Origin: Aporophyla lueneburgensis
Taxonomy: Eukaryota > Arthropoda > Insecta > Lepidoptera > Noctuidae
Direction of reading: 5' to 3'
DNA length: 64,000 nucleotides
Assembly (NCBI GenBank): GCA_932294355.1
Contig: OW028734.1
Coordinates: forward strand, 19,232,501-19,296,500
The position numbers were made by a program, and so were the translations under genes. Shown here one piece after another: positions 44,958-53,011 of this stretch; position 1 is the first letter of the stretch, and each line of letters begins with the position of its first letter. Below the pieces are notes generated by a model. The model ran no database searches. It was given only the letters and a program-made list of their open reading frames with translations, and was not told the origin of the DNA.

Positions 44958-45403
44958 TGTTACGAGCTGGGGTTCGGGATAAATTAATTTAAACCAATTT
45001 ACCAAAACACACAAACTGTTTAATTAAATAAACACAAATATCGCAACTACAAGAAACGTCACTTGGAATCACTTGTTTCGCGTGTACTGTATCACTCGAA
45101 TCGTATTCGCTCGCTTCCGAAATCGAACTGCTTGTCGGCCCGACAATCCGCTATTTATATCCCGAGCAGAACATTCTCGAACATTCGACACCGCCACAGC
45201 GTAGAAGCTTCTAGTAACTTCCATTGAACTGTTTAATCCCACTATTCGACAATAGATGGCAGTAGCGTCTACGTACAATTTCGTGTAGTACTTGCTACTC
45301 AATAACAGATGGCGTTAGCGTGTCATTTCCAGTAGTTTCTAACACTGCCCCGTCCTTAGATGGAATTAGCGTGATGTTTCTAGACTTTTCGATCTACGTA
45401 ACA
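44958..45403 (-). repeat. gypsy 5' LTR
   Basis: 446 bp, TG...CA ends, followed by the ATAT duplication at 45404-45407. Any open frame across it is incidental. Confidence 0.9.
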
Positions 45404-45521
45404 ATATTTTTATAAATAAGATATTTTTACATGGGCTACATGTAAATGATTCATTTAGATTTCAATATTTTATATAGAATTCACAAGTAACATTATTTTC
45501 GTACTTTTTTAAATTTTATTA

Positions 45522-46044
45522 TTGTTACGCGCTGGGGTTCGGGATAAATTAATTTAAACCAATTTACCAAAACACACAAACTGTTTAATTAAATAAACAC
45601 AAATATCGCAACTACAAGAAACGTCACTTGGAATCACTTGTTTCGCTTCGCTACTGTATCACTCGAATCGTATTCGCTCGCTTCCGAAATCGAACTGCCT
45701 GTCGGCCCCACAATCCGCTATTTATATTCCGAGCAGAACATTCGGGAACATTCTATACTGTGCCACAGTCCACAAGTAGCGTAGAAGCTTCGAGTCCTTT
45801 CGGGAGCCAACTGTTTAATCCCACTATTAGACGATAGATGGCGGTAGCGTCTACGTACAATTTAGTGTAGTACTTGCTACTTGACAACAGATGGCATCAG
45901 AGTGTCATTTCCAGTAGTTTCTAACACTGCCCCGTACTTAGATGGAATTAGCGTGATGTTTCTAGACTTTTCGATTTACGTCACACTGCCCCTTTCTGAG
46001 ACGGAGTTAGCATGATGCTTCTAGACTTTACGATCTACGTAACA
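45522..46044 (-). repeat. solo LTR related to the gypsy element
   Basis: Same start (tgttacg, then c instead of a) and end (cgtaaca) as the gypsy LTR, with TTAT on both sides (45518-45521 and 46045-46048). It is 523 bp because the terminal part 'tagcgtgatgtttctagac' is duplicated in diverged form, and it is clearly older than the nearby full LTRs. It presumably arose by recombination between two LTRs. It lies in intron 3 of the P-like gene. Confidence 0.87.
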
Positions 46045-46122
46045 TTATTTTTGTTAGAACCTTGAAAATGTTGTACTTTACAAGAATGCCAGCGAACCGT
46101 TAAAAAGTCGACTCTTACATAC

Positions 46123-46254
46123 CTCTTTGTGCACTGTTTCCACAATTTGATGGGTTAACTGCAGTGAAGGTGTCACACAAGAAACATCAGATTTTTGGAT
46201 GTTGCTCGTTTCACAGAAAACAGATGACTCTTGCTGTTGCTTTTTGTTGGATGT
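46123..46254 (-). pseudogene. P/THAP-like exon 3 (linker)
   Basis: Acceptor tttcag before 46254, donor gtatgt after 46123; 44 codons, phase 0 on both sides, reading TSNKKQQQESSVF to ETVHKE. A Ser/Gln-rich linker between THAP finger and coiled coil. The assignment rests on splice sites and frame continuity. Confidence 0.65.
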
Positions 46255-46301
46255 CTGAAATAAATAGGAACTATTATTTTGATATGCAATGTACACATGA
46301 T

Positions 46302-46884
46302 TTTTTAGGGTTCCGTAGCAAAACGGAACCCTTATGGATTCGTCATGTCTGTCCGTCTTTATGTCACAGCCACTTTTTCCGAAACTATAAGAACTATACT
46401 GCTGAAACTTGGTAAGTAGATGTATTCTGTAAACCGCATTAAAATTTTCACACAAAAATAGAAAAAAAAACAATAAATTTTGGGGGTCCCATACTTAGAA
46501 CTGAACTCAATAAAAATTATTTTCATCAAACCCATACGTGTGGGATATCTATGGATAGGTCTTAAAAATGACATTGAGGTTAACTATTCAGTTTATAAAA
46601 AAAATTTATTAGAATATATTTTTTTAATAAACTGAATAGTTTGCGCGAGAGACACTTCCAAAGTGATAAAATGTGTATTCACCCCCCGTAACTTCTAAAA
46701 TAAGAGAATGATAAAACTAAAAAAAACATATGATGTCCATTACTATGTAATCTTCCACCGAAAATTGGTTTGATCGAGATTAGTAAGTAGTTTTTTATTA
46801 AATAAGAAAAAAAACCGTTTTTATACCTAGATAATGGGTACGGAACCCTTCATGTGCGAGTCCGACTCGCACTTGGCCGGTATT
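46302..46884. repeat. lepidopteran dispersed repeat ('acttggccgg' family)
   Basis: Begins agggttccgtagcaaaacgg and ends gactcgcacttggccgg, with 'cggaacccttcatgtgcgag' near the right end. I recognise this as a very common repeat of moth and butterfly genomes. It begins with a short hairpin (gggttccg...cggaaccc). It sits in intron 2 of the P-like gene. Confidence 0.8.
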
Positions 46885-46973
46885 TTATTTATATAGGTAA
46901 CTAATATATCTATAAATTGATTTCAGGCCTAAGACCAGGCTATTATTAGTCAATCATTTTAATACACACTTAC

Positions 46974-47148
46974 CGAAAATATTGTAGGAACAGAGTTATC
47001 ATGTAATCTCATAACATCCAATGTTCTATTGAAACAACTTTCTTCAAAGTGAAGTGAACAGATGTACCATTCTTTATGTCGAGGATTAATATTTTCTTCA
47101 CCAATAGCCTCTAGCCACTTTTTCCTTAATCTTTCATTTTTAGGAAAC
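46974..47148 (-). pseudogene. P/THAP-like exon 2 (second half of THAP finger)
   Basis: Acceptor ttttttag, donor gtaagt. Reads RFPKNERLRKKWLEAIG, then WYICSLHFEESCF with the C-x2-H of the C2CH finger, ending SVPTIF, the AVPTIF-like box of THAP domains. Continues exon 1 in phase. Confidence 0.87.
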
Positions 47149-47564
47149 CTAAAAAAAAGGTTGATATTTTTACCAATAAATCATTTGGTTAGCTAACTAA
47201 AACAAATAACAAAATGCTGACGTCTTATTTTCGGTTTACGTTTAACACCATCATAAAAATCTGTGGGACGTAGGTCTCTCCGTGCTGTGAGCCTGTGAAT
47301 TACGGGCCGGACCTGGCAAGGTCACTCGAACAAATATCGTTTCAGCACAGTGAAGGAACTAGTATCGAAAACTAATACGGCAAAGGTACAACACTATTCT
47401 ATGTTTGTAAACAAACTAATAAATTATGAATTAACAAAAAGGTCTATTGGACGAAAATAAACCCAAATATTAAATCTTTAGCAATAAATTCATTAAATCC
47501 TAGCAATTTTTTTCATCGAAAGTGTATTATTATAAGTATTATTGCATGAAAACCGGCTACTAAC

Positions 47565-47638
47565 CTGTGCAAAGACAATAATTGAGGTTGATTTTCCTTC
47601 TTTCTTGCACCACACTTCACAATACAACACACAGGCAT
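47565..47638 (-). pseudogene. P/THAP-like exon 1 (start of THAP finger)
   Basis: ATG at 47636-47638 gives MPVCCIVKCGARKKENQ, the canonical THAP start with its first two zinc-binding cysteines. Donor gttagt after 47565. THAP fingers begin at residue 1 or 2, which supports this ATG. Confidence 0.87.
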
Positions 47639-48191
47639 GTCGAATTGCTGTTTTTCAACATAAACATGCACTTTAAACTGTAAACTCCTCGTAATTTTCT
47701 CACAAATCTCAAGAAATACAAAAAGTAAACAACCATTTGACAGCAGAACTACCACGAATGACGAAACTCGTCGCATACTAAGGCGGAAACGGCACTTTTA
47801 CCTACAACTTTGTGACTCGAAACAATAAAATGTTGCCATTATGAGCAACAACTAAAATATTGTTGTCTCTTTTATCAAATTGGATTATGCATTAGAAAGA
47901 ATGAAACAAAACGATATTTCCCATTCTGTATCGTATTTCACTCATATTTGTATAAGTAAATGTATCTATAGAATATCGCGGCGCCTCCATATTTCTATCA
48001 CAATGCGTTAAGTACTCGAACCTCTGTCATAATTTGACAGATAAAATATACTGGTAATACAGACTAAAGGCTGATATTCTCATATTTTCTTTCTTCATAG
48101 ATAACAGATTAAAAATGCAACAGCTAATAACATGACAGTTTAATATTTGGCGGATTATTTGAACTTAAAGTTATTGTGCCGTTTTTGGCAC
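47639..48191. other. upstream region of the P-like gene and right flank of the piggyBac
   Basis: AT-rich; no coding frame I trust. It should contain the promoter and right terminus of the P-like element, but I could not find a terminal repeat matching the left side. Confidence 0.4.
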
Positions 48192-48211
48192 AAGATGCAT
48201 TTAGGGGTTAA
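48192..48211. repeat. right piggyBac terminus and TTAA duplication
   Basis: 'agatgcatttagggg' mirrors the left terminus, then TTAA at 48208-48211. The next base continues B1 exactly as in B2 after its single TTAA. Confidence 0.88.
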
Positions 48212-48332
48212 GTAAGCAAATGTCAATATTTTGTTTTTGTAAGAACTGAATCAATAAGGGTTTTTTACTATTAGCACTTTGAATGTTATATTGAGCAATA
48301 CGTAGCTTAGACAGTGTGTGACTTGGATCCAT
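48208..48332 (-). pseudogene. B1 ORF2, first 40 codons
   Basis: ATG at 48330-48332 (MDPSHTLSKLRIAQYN) begins the endonuclease (YNIQSANSKKPLLIQFL) and is cut after LLN by the piggyBac; it resumes at 11917. The ATG shares a base with the ORF1 stop (TAATG). Confidence 0.85.
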
Positions 48333-49062
48333 TACTTGAGATTTTTAAGTAGGGTTTCTTTAATACTATTTACGGTGGTAGGCGTATTATCTCCCTTATT
48401 ACCCAGTTCTACCAACGTCTGTACCAGGGCCATAAGTACATCTTTGTTGGCAACTATTTGGGCTTTGATGTCTACTTTCGGGACATCTTTGGATTTATTT
48501 ACACTATGTACAGTATTATTTACAGATGTAGACTTATTTACAGATGTATGTACAGACTTATTTACAGACTTATTTACAGTGTCAGTTGGTTTCATTTTTG
48601 GAGGTAGCAGAGGTGGAAATTCAATATTATCACTCATGTGTTGTTTCGTCAATGTAGCACTTGCATAGGTAATCTTATTTTTCTTTTCTAAAATTTTATT
48701 CAACTTAATTGGACATAGTCTAGAAATTGCAAGATGAGGCCCGCTGCAATTGCAACAGCAGATCTCTGTTGGTCTATCACATTCTTTATATAAATGCTCA
48801 CCTCCACAAATGGAACATCTTTGTTTGCCATTGCATATTCTAGCAGAGTGGTTAAATTTAAAGCAACGGAAACATTGCTGTAATGGGGGTACATACTCAA
48901 AAACTCTGTATGAAAACAAATCATATTGTACATTGTCTGGAAGAATATTCGATAGAAAAGTAATGCTAACTGTTTGTAGTGGTACTCGCTCCTGTCCTAC
49001 CTTCTTTGTGAATCTTCTTACAGCTATTATTTCATATATTGATGATAGTTTGGTGTATAGTT
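48332..49062 (-). pseudogene. B1 ORF1 (gag-like), C-terminal part
   Basis: Open from the DUF7869-element junction at 49062 to the TAA at 48332-48334. It carries cysteine knuckles CFRCFKFNHSARIC, CSICGGEHLYKEC and CCNCSGPHLAISRLC, then repeated NKSV/NKST near the C-terminus (48500-48600). Matches the B2 ORF1 at 58443-59180. Confidence 0.87.
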
Positions 49063-49268
49063 GAGTCGTATAGTTCCAATATCCGCTAACTCCACACGAA
49101 ACATATTTTCAGTACAAGCAAAAAAGTGTATCTATTATTTCCGGGTTTCTGTCTACATGAAATATAATTATTCCACTAGCTAATGTAATTCTAATTTGTT
49201 CAAAACCCTGATTCATGTAATTTGATCAATAAAAAAAAGATACACATTGATTTAAATATTTTAAAAAT

Positions 49269-49346
49269 GGATTTGGCGGGTATTGTAACTAACCAGTGGA
49301 GTTAGCGGATTTTGGATGTAACTAGAGATGGATTTAGCGGCTTTTG
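49269..49346. repeat. subterminal repeats of the DUF7869 transposon, left side
   Basis: Copies at 49269-49285, 49298-49315 and 49330-49346 follow the consensus GGANTTRGCGGNTTTTGG. A further copy, in the reverse sense, is part of the left terminal repeat (49073-49095). Confidence 0.8.
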
Positions 49347-49470
49347 TAACCAATTATTTTTTTGTTCATTATACAGGATGCGTAAACGAAGAAGTCAGTT
49401 ATAGAAATTAATATTTTTATTTTAATCACAAAATTAAGAGATAAAAACAATATCAAAAAAAGAAAGTAAT

Positions 49471-51674
49471 TTAAACAAATTGTTCATTTTCTACCACTCT
49501 TTCACACACAATATCTTCATTTTCATTGTCCTCGTTGCTTGTTGCTGTTCCATTAAGAAAAGCCTGTTCAGCACTGTAGTAATAGTTTAAGTCGGATAGT
49601 TCGCGCCAATTCTCTCCGTAATGCTTCTGTAGTAATTTGCAGACGTCATTAACTTTTTCTTTTTTCATGTTAGTCCCCACAGGTAAGTTAATAGGTGATA
49701 ACATGGATACAGATTTACCCTTTTTGGTAACCAGTTTTTTATCGTTTCTTTCACTCCTGTAATTTTCTTCTCCTTGTACAGCAACATTCGTTTTCCCTTT
49801 ATATAAAAAAAATCTTTTTGAAATGTTAAAACCAAAATGCCAACTTCCCGGAGATCTTAATACAGCATTTACTGCGTTTTTCCAGTCTAGAACTGGTACT
49901 TCCTGTGAGAGATGGAATGTTTTTCCATGCTGACTTAATATCTCCACATATTCTTCAGGCTTCATGATGACTTCTCTTCTTCTTATGACTTTTTCTATTT
50001 TAGCAAATACTCTGTCTGCCGGAAGAAAAGAGTGACCAACTACTGGGAATATAATTTCAATTGTTTTTAGTTGAACGGGTGCGAATGAATACAGCCACTT
50101 ACAACACATACCAATCAAAATTGAGTTTTTATTTTGGCCACCACAGCCGTCTGCAAATAGCCTCAATATTGTAACATTTTCTGGAATGGTTAGGGTCTTC
50201 AAAGTATGGTAAACTGCACTTGCAATTTCATTTGACCCTTTGGGCCTCTCTGTTTCATACCAGTAGTAACACAATACATTTTCATTAGTCAGCTTACTTT
50301 TAGAATTGCCAATGACAATAGTGAAATTATAAAAGTTATATTGCCTACTAAAATATGCACTCTGGTCAGGAAGTTTCGGTAGGCAATGATTTTTCTGGCA
50401 GTCAAAAGACAGTGACATTATTTTACTGTCGTCATCTTTTAGTAGGCTATAAAAAGCTTTAGCTTTTAAGCTATGCACTCGTTTAGTGACCATTAGAGAC
50501 TGCTTTTCTTCATTTGTTTTAGCCACTTTGATGTTCTCAAGTAATTCAGTACAGCGGGAGCACACATCGGTCCGAGGGCTTCCAAAACCAATATTATAAT
50601 TTATATTCAATTCCTGCCTGAAAAGTGATTGCTTCACTTTATTTTCAGGAGATGCGCTACTATTATACAGCCTCCAAATTTTTGTTATGTTGAGATCAGC
50701 GCTCAAATACACTCGTCCTTCTGATTTTCCCCTACAATAATGTGATTCGCTGCATTCAAACGACTGAATGAAATTGTGAATAGCGATACGCTTCTCTTCA
50801 TTTTTCTGAGATCGGTGATCTCCACCTCTGGTTTCTTTTGCTAACGCGCCTGATGATTTGTGTGACCGTTGTAATACTCCAGAAATTCTGTCCTTTTTGA
50901 CATTTAAAATCGACATGAAAGCTGATTTGCAGACACGCAAACTTTTTCCTTCTGTTTTTTTATATAGGTAATAATTTGCACTCATATTTCTGGAACTTCG
51001 ACTCCCATCTTTAGGTCGATGTCTTTGAACATTTTTTGTCACACAGTACTTTAAAATGAAATTATCTTGGTGTATTTTATTATTTTTTGCGTAAAAGTGC
51101 TTGTGTATATTCATCATATCACTCATTGTCAAAGAGCCACACTTTAAGCTTTTTATATTGTGTTTACATTTCGGTAAAACGGGCAAACCAGCAGGCGCAT
51201 ATCTGAAAAAAAATGTACATACTTACCAATAATATAGTTAATATAAGTTAGAATTACTACCACCATTAATAATAGTAACCCAATAAGTATATATTTTTTC
51301 AATTGGACATAACTAGGTAGACATCATACAAGTTTTTGAAAAAATAAATACCACGTGTATAACATCCTACCCATATGGTATTTTTTTCTCTGTATATAGT
51401 CTATTCATGCGTTTTAATTCATAGGAAAGTAATTTCAATTATGAGCACAATGAATTGCAATTTTTACCAAAGTAATATAGTTATTATTATAAATTGGCAA
51501 CAAAACGGACACGCTGTATCATCTTCTAATAAAACCTATAGGCATAGTAACCAACCAAACTTTAACTAACCTTTTTTCCCTCAATTTGTTCTTTTTCCAT
51601 AAATGCGGCTGACTTATTCTTTTTCTTCCTTTATTAGGACATGCTTTTTCAACTTTTTTAGTCAATTCTTCCAT
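49471..51674 (-). CDS. putative transposase, DUF7869 family, 2 exons, 611 residues
   Basis: Exon 1, 51571-51674 (MEELTKKVEKACPNKGRKR, with the LWKKNKLREKR word typical of these proteins); intron 51203-51570 with GT-AG ends; exon 2, 49471-51202, opening YAPAGLPVLPK. Cysteines CSRC lie around the middle (FGSPRTDVCSRCTELL). A likely RNase H-fold core shows acidic residues in MSLSFDCQKNHCLP, LRLFADGCGGQNKNS and GHSFLPADRVFAKIEK, which I take as the candidate catalytic D, D and D/E. DUF7869 proteins are abundant in insects and cnidarians but poorly described; the terminal repeats and target duplication here argue that this one is a transposase. No stop or frameshift. Confidence 0.8.
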
Positions 51675-51779
51675 TATTATAATAAAAAAATGCAAAATAA
51701 GGACAACAATAATCACACAGTTCTGCACTGTAATGCCATATTGGAAGCTTCGGAATAGAGCGTCGTGATTGGTCAAAAC

Positions 51780-51976
51780 GGATGTAGCGGGATTTGGAAG
51801 TAATTCTGGAAGGAGTTGGCGGATTTTGGAACAAATTCAAAGTTTGAAGTCAAATTTAGTCGGGAGCTGCCGGTTTTAGGCTCCAAACGAACAAAATGAC
51901 ATACGAGAAATTTCACAGACTATCTAAAAACATAGATAGTTTGATTATTTTTAAAAAGTGGATTTGGCGGGTATTG
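51780..51976. repeat. subterminal repeats of the DUF7869 transposon, right side
   Basis: Copies at 51780-51797, 51812-51829 and 51959-51976 (the last inside the terminal repeat), plus a weaker one near 51861. Same word and same sense as the left-side copies. Confidence 0.78.
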
Positions 51977-51990
51977 GACCTATACGACTC

Positions 51991-52385
51991 AGTTCTTTGT
52001 TCGAAATGTTTGCTGGTACAAATCTAATTATACCTGTTTTTTCTATTTGCGCAGCCGGAATAAATGCTTTCAAGCCATATTTGTTAAGAAAAGCGCTGTT
52101 GTTAATAAAGTTATTGGCCGTATTATACTGTTTAAATATTACTGCTATTTTATTTGCGTTTATTCGTTGTATAGCCGTCACCCCTTTTATTTCGCTGGAG
52201 AATATATGGTTGAGATAGATAGGGCTCTTATTGCCTATTCTATCCTTATTATTTGAAGCTTCAATGAACACTTTAAAGTCTACATAAGTGGCATTTTCTG
52301 GATATAGTCTTTTATAGTCTGGTTTTAAATAAGGTGAATAGTCAGATAGCTCACCGCCGCCGCCGCCGCCATCACCACAGTCCAT
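51991..52385 (-). pseudogene. B1 ORF1, N-terminal part
   Basis: ATG at 52385 (MDCGDGGGGGGELSDYSPYL). The Gly run is coded by a (gcc)n repeat. The frame stays open to the DUF7869-transposon junction (VPANISNKEL) and continues at 49062. Confidence 0.87.
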
Positions 52386-52594
52386 CCCAGTCCGTCTCCG
52401 GCCTCAGGCCGAGGACGTTTATGTGAAGTGGGCGGGTTATCCCCGTCCCCTTCATTTCCCACCATATTTTAGGTTTGTACACCTAGCGCAATTGTTTTTT
52501 TATTAACTACTATCAAGAAACTAGAAAATATTTAATAAAAAATGAAAATTGACGAAAATTTTTGACCGCTCTTTTTTAAAGTTCCCGCCAGAAT
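52386..52594 (-). other. B1 5' untranslated region
   Basis: Same as B2 59885-60090 except small changes. It probably holds the internal promoter, as in other non-LTR elements, but no motif is clear enough to name. Confidence 0.6.
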
Positions 52595-52725
52595 CTCACC
52601 ACCTAGTATCACTGATTGTCAATCATTTTTTTTTTTTATTGGAATTTTATGACCTGGTAACAGGACCTTTAGGTCAAATCTTATTTTATTATCGAACACT
52701 GCACTATCACTTCTTCACTTCATTT

Positions 52726-52938
52726 TTAAATTGTTTTAATAGTATTTTTAATGTATTTATATATCGGTTTGTACGTATTTTTGTCTTTTAATAACTCTTC
52801 AAGTGGCGGCGGGCGGGATAAAGAATCGCACTTGTTCACTTCACTAAGTTCACTAGCCAACACTAATCTGTCAAGCAAGAAGTTTTGACAGTCAAAAATA
52901 AGATGTTCAATGGACAATGGTTCCTTCTTGGGATTCAC
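52726..52938 (-). pseudogene. B2 ORF2, C-terminal Cys-His finger region, frameshifted
   Basis: SIEHLIFDCQNF is the end of a finger whose first cysteines lie in the other frame just upstream (52940-52960). A 7-base duplication ('atggaca') at about 52911-52918 shifts the frame compared with B1 at 7764-7790. Confidence 0.7.
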
Positions 52939-53011
52939 AATGTGGGCATGTATTGCTTGTAATAATGCCTAGTCGAGCAAGGTGTGACGGAGCAGTATTA
53001 TGGCCAAAGCG

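Larger units (their letters stand above)
26356..45403 (-). mobile_element. Ty3/gypsy LTR retrotransposon, internally deleted, split by BEL
   Basis: LTRs of 446 bp at 26356-26801 and 44958-45403 begin TGTTACG and end CGTAACA. ATAT flanks the element (26352-26355 and 45404-45407). By eye the LTRs differ at about one base (near 26451), so the insertion is young. It reads on the minus strand: gag, then a short remnant after the RNase H, then integrase, as one frame. Protease and most of RT and RNase H are missing. Confidence 0.88.
19215..47638 (-). pseudogene. P-element/THAP9-like transposase gene, 4 exons, about 859 residues
   Basis: Exons on the minus strand: 47565-47638, 46974-47148, 46123-46254, then 25607-25841 continued at 19215-21176 after the R1 insertion. 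All three introns have GT-AG ends and matching phases. The protein starts with a C2CH THAP finger (exons 1-2). A linker (exon 3) and a Lys-rich coiled coil (exon 4 start) follow. Next comes the transposase: KYSEEIRKFALTLHFLSPKA, then LVFDEMAIRKSL and ITCDGPAANFSMF in the RNase H-like core, IDPCHTIKLIRNAF, and the GTP-binding-type insertion region. The length matches THAP9-type proteins (about 900). One extra base near 20960 shifts the frame between KVQGSA and LVFDEM. That frameshift and the R1 insertion in exon 4 inactivate it. Confidence 0.8.
19150..47700 (-). mobile_element. P/THAP9-like transposon or derived gene, split by nested insertions
   Basis: Four exons read on the minus strand from 47638 to 19215 give a THAP domain followed by a P-element-type transposase. 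Inserted into it are the R1 element (21184-25606) in exon 4, the gypsy element (26356-45403) and a solo LTR (45522-46044) in intron 3, and a lepidopteran repeat (46302-46884) in intron 2. Its terminal repeats and 8-bp duplication were not found, so the outer limits given are only the coding limits. A host gene derived from a P element is an alternative, but the frameshift and insertions in coding sequence argue against a working gene. Confidence 0.65.
11918..48207 (-). mobile_element. piggyBac element, 36.3 kb including nested insertions
   Basis: Left terminus CCCTTAAATGCAT, right terminus (read inward) CCCCTAAATGCAT, each directly next to TTAA. Joining B1 at one TTAA restores the B2 sequence exactly, which is decisive for the outer boundaries. 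A motif related to GTGCCGTTTTCGGCAC lies just inside both ends (near 12055-12070 and 48177-48192) and again at 14108-14123. The element codes for a broken piggyBac transposase near its left end. The remaining length is other repeats, so the original element was probably about 2.5-4 kb. Whether the load arrived before or after insertion into B1 cannot be told from this sequence. Confidence 0.88.
49063..51990 (-). mobile_element. DNA transposon coding for a DUF7869-type protein, 2.93 kb
   Basis: Ends GAGTCGTATAG with 33-bp terminal inverted repeats (29 of 33 matching by eye). AGTT duplicated at 49059-49062 and 51991-51994; B2 has the empty site with a single AGTT (59167-59170). Inside both ends are repeats of a 17-18 bp word like ggagttagcggattttgg. 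The single gene fills the middle. A 4-bp duplication is known in Sola elements; similarity to that superfamily is a guess, and KDZ-type elements are another possibility. Confidence 0.88.
294..52594 (-). mobile_element. I-like non-LTR retrotransposon, family B copy 1 (B1), heavily interrupted
   Basis: The element reads on the minus strand with its 3' end at 294 (poly-T 294-306) and its 5' end near 52594. Its pieces are 307-498, 5806-5899, 7764-7879, 8694-11917, 48208-49062 and 51991-52594. Each piece continues the uninterrupted sequence of copy B2 (52626-60090), which proves they are one element. By eye the two copies differ at about a dozen positions in 1.3 kb. The architecture is ORF1 with CCHC knuckles, then ORF2 with APE-type endonuclease, reverse transcriptase and RNase H, then a Cys-His finger; that fits the I group, although the exact clade is uncertain. 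About 135 bp present in B2 (52995-53130) is missing at the 7880-8693 insertion. A convincing target duplication is not visible. Confidence 0.85.

Noticed and set aside
47513..47776. 87-residue frame taken as a single gene
   Set aside because: Only the part from 47638 to 47565 is a THAP exon; the rest is upstream sequence and intron read-through.
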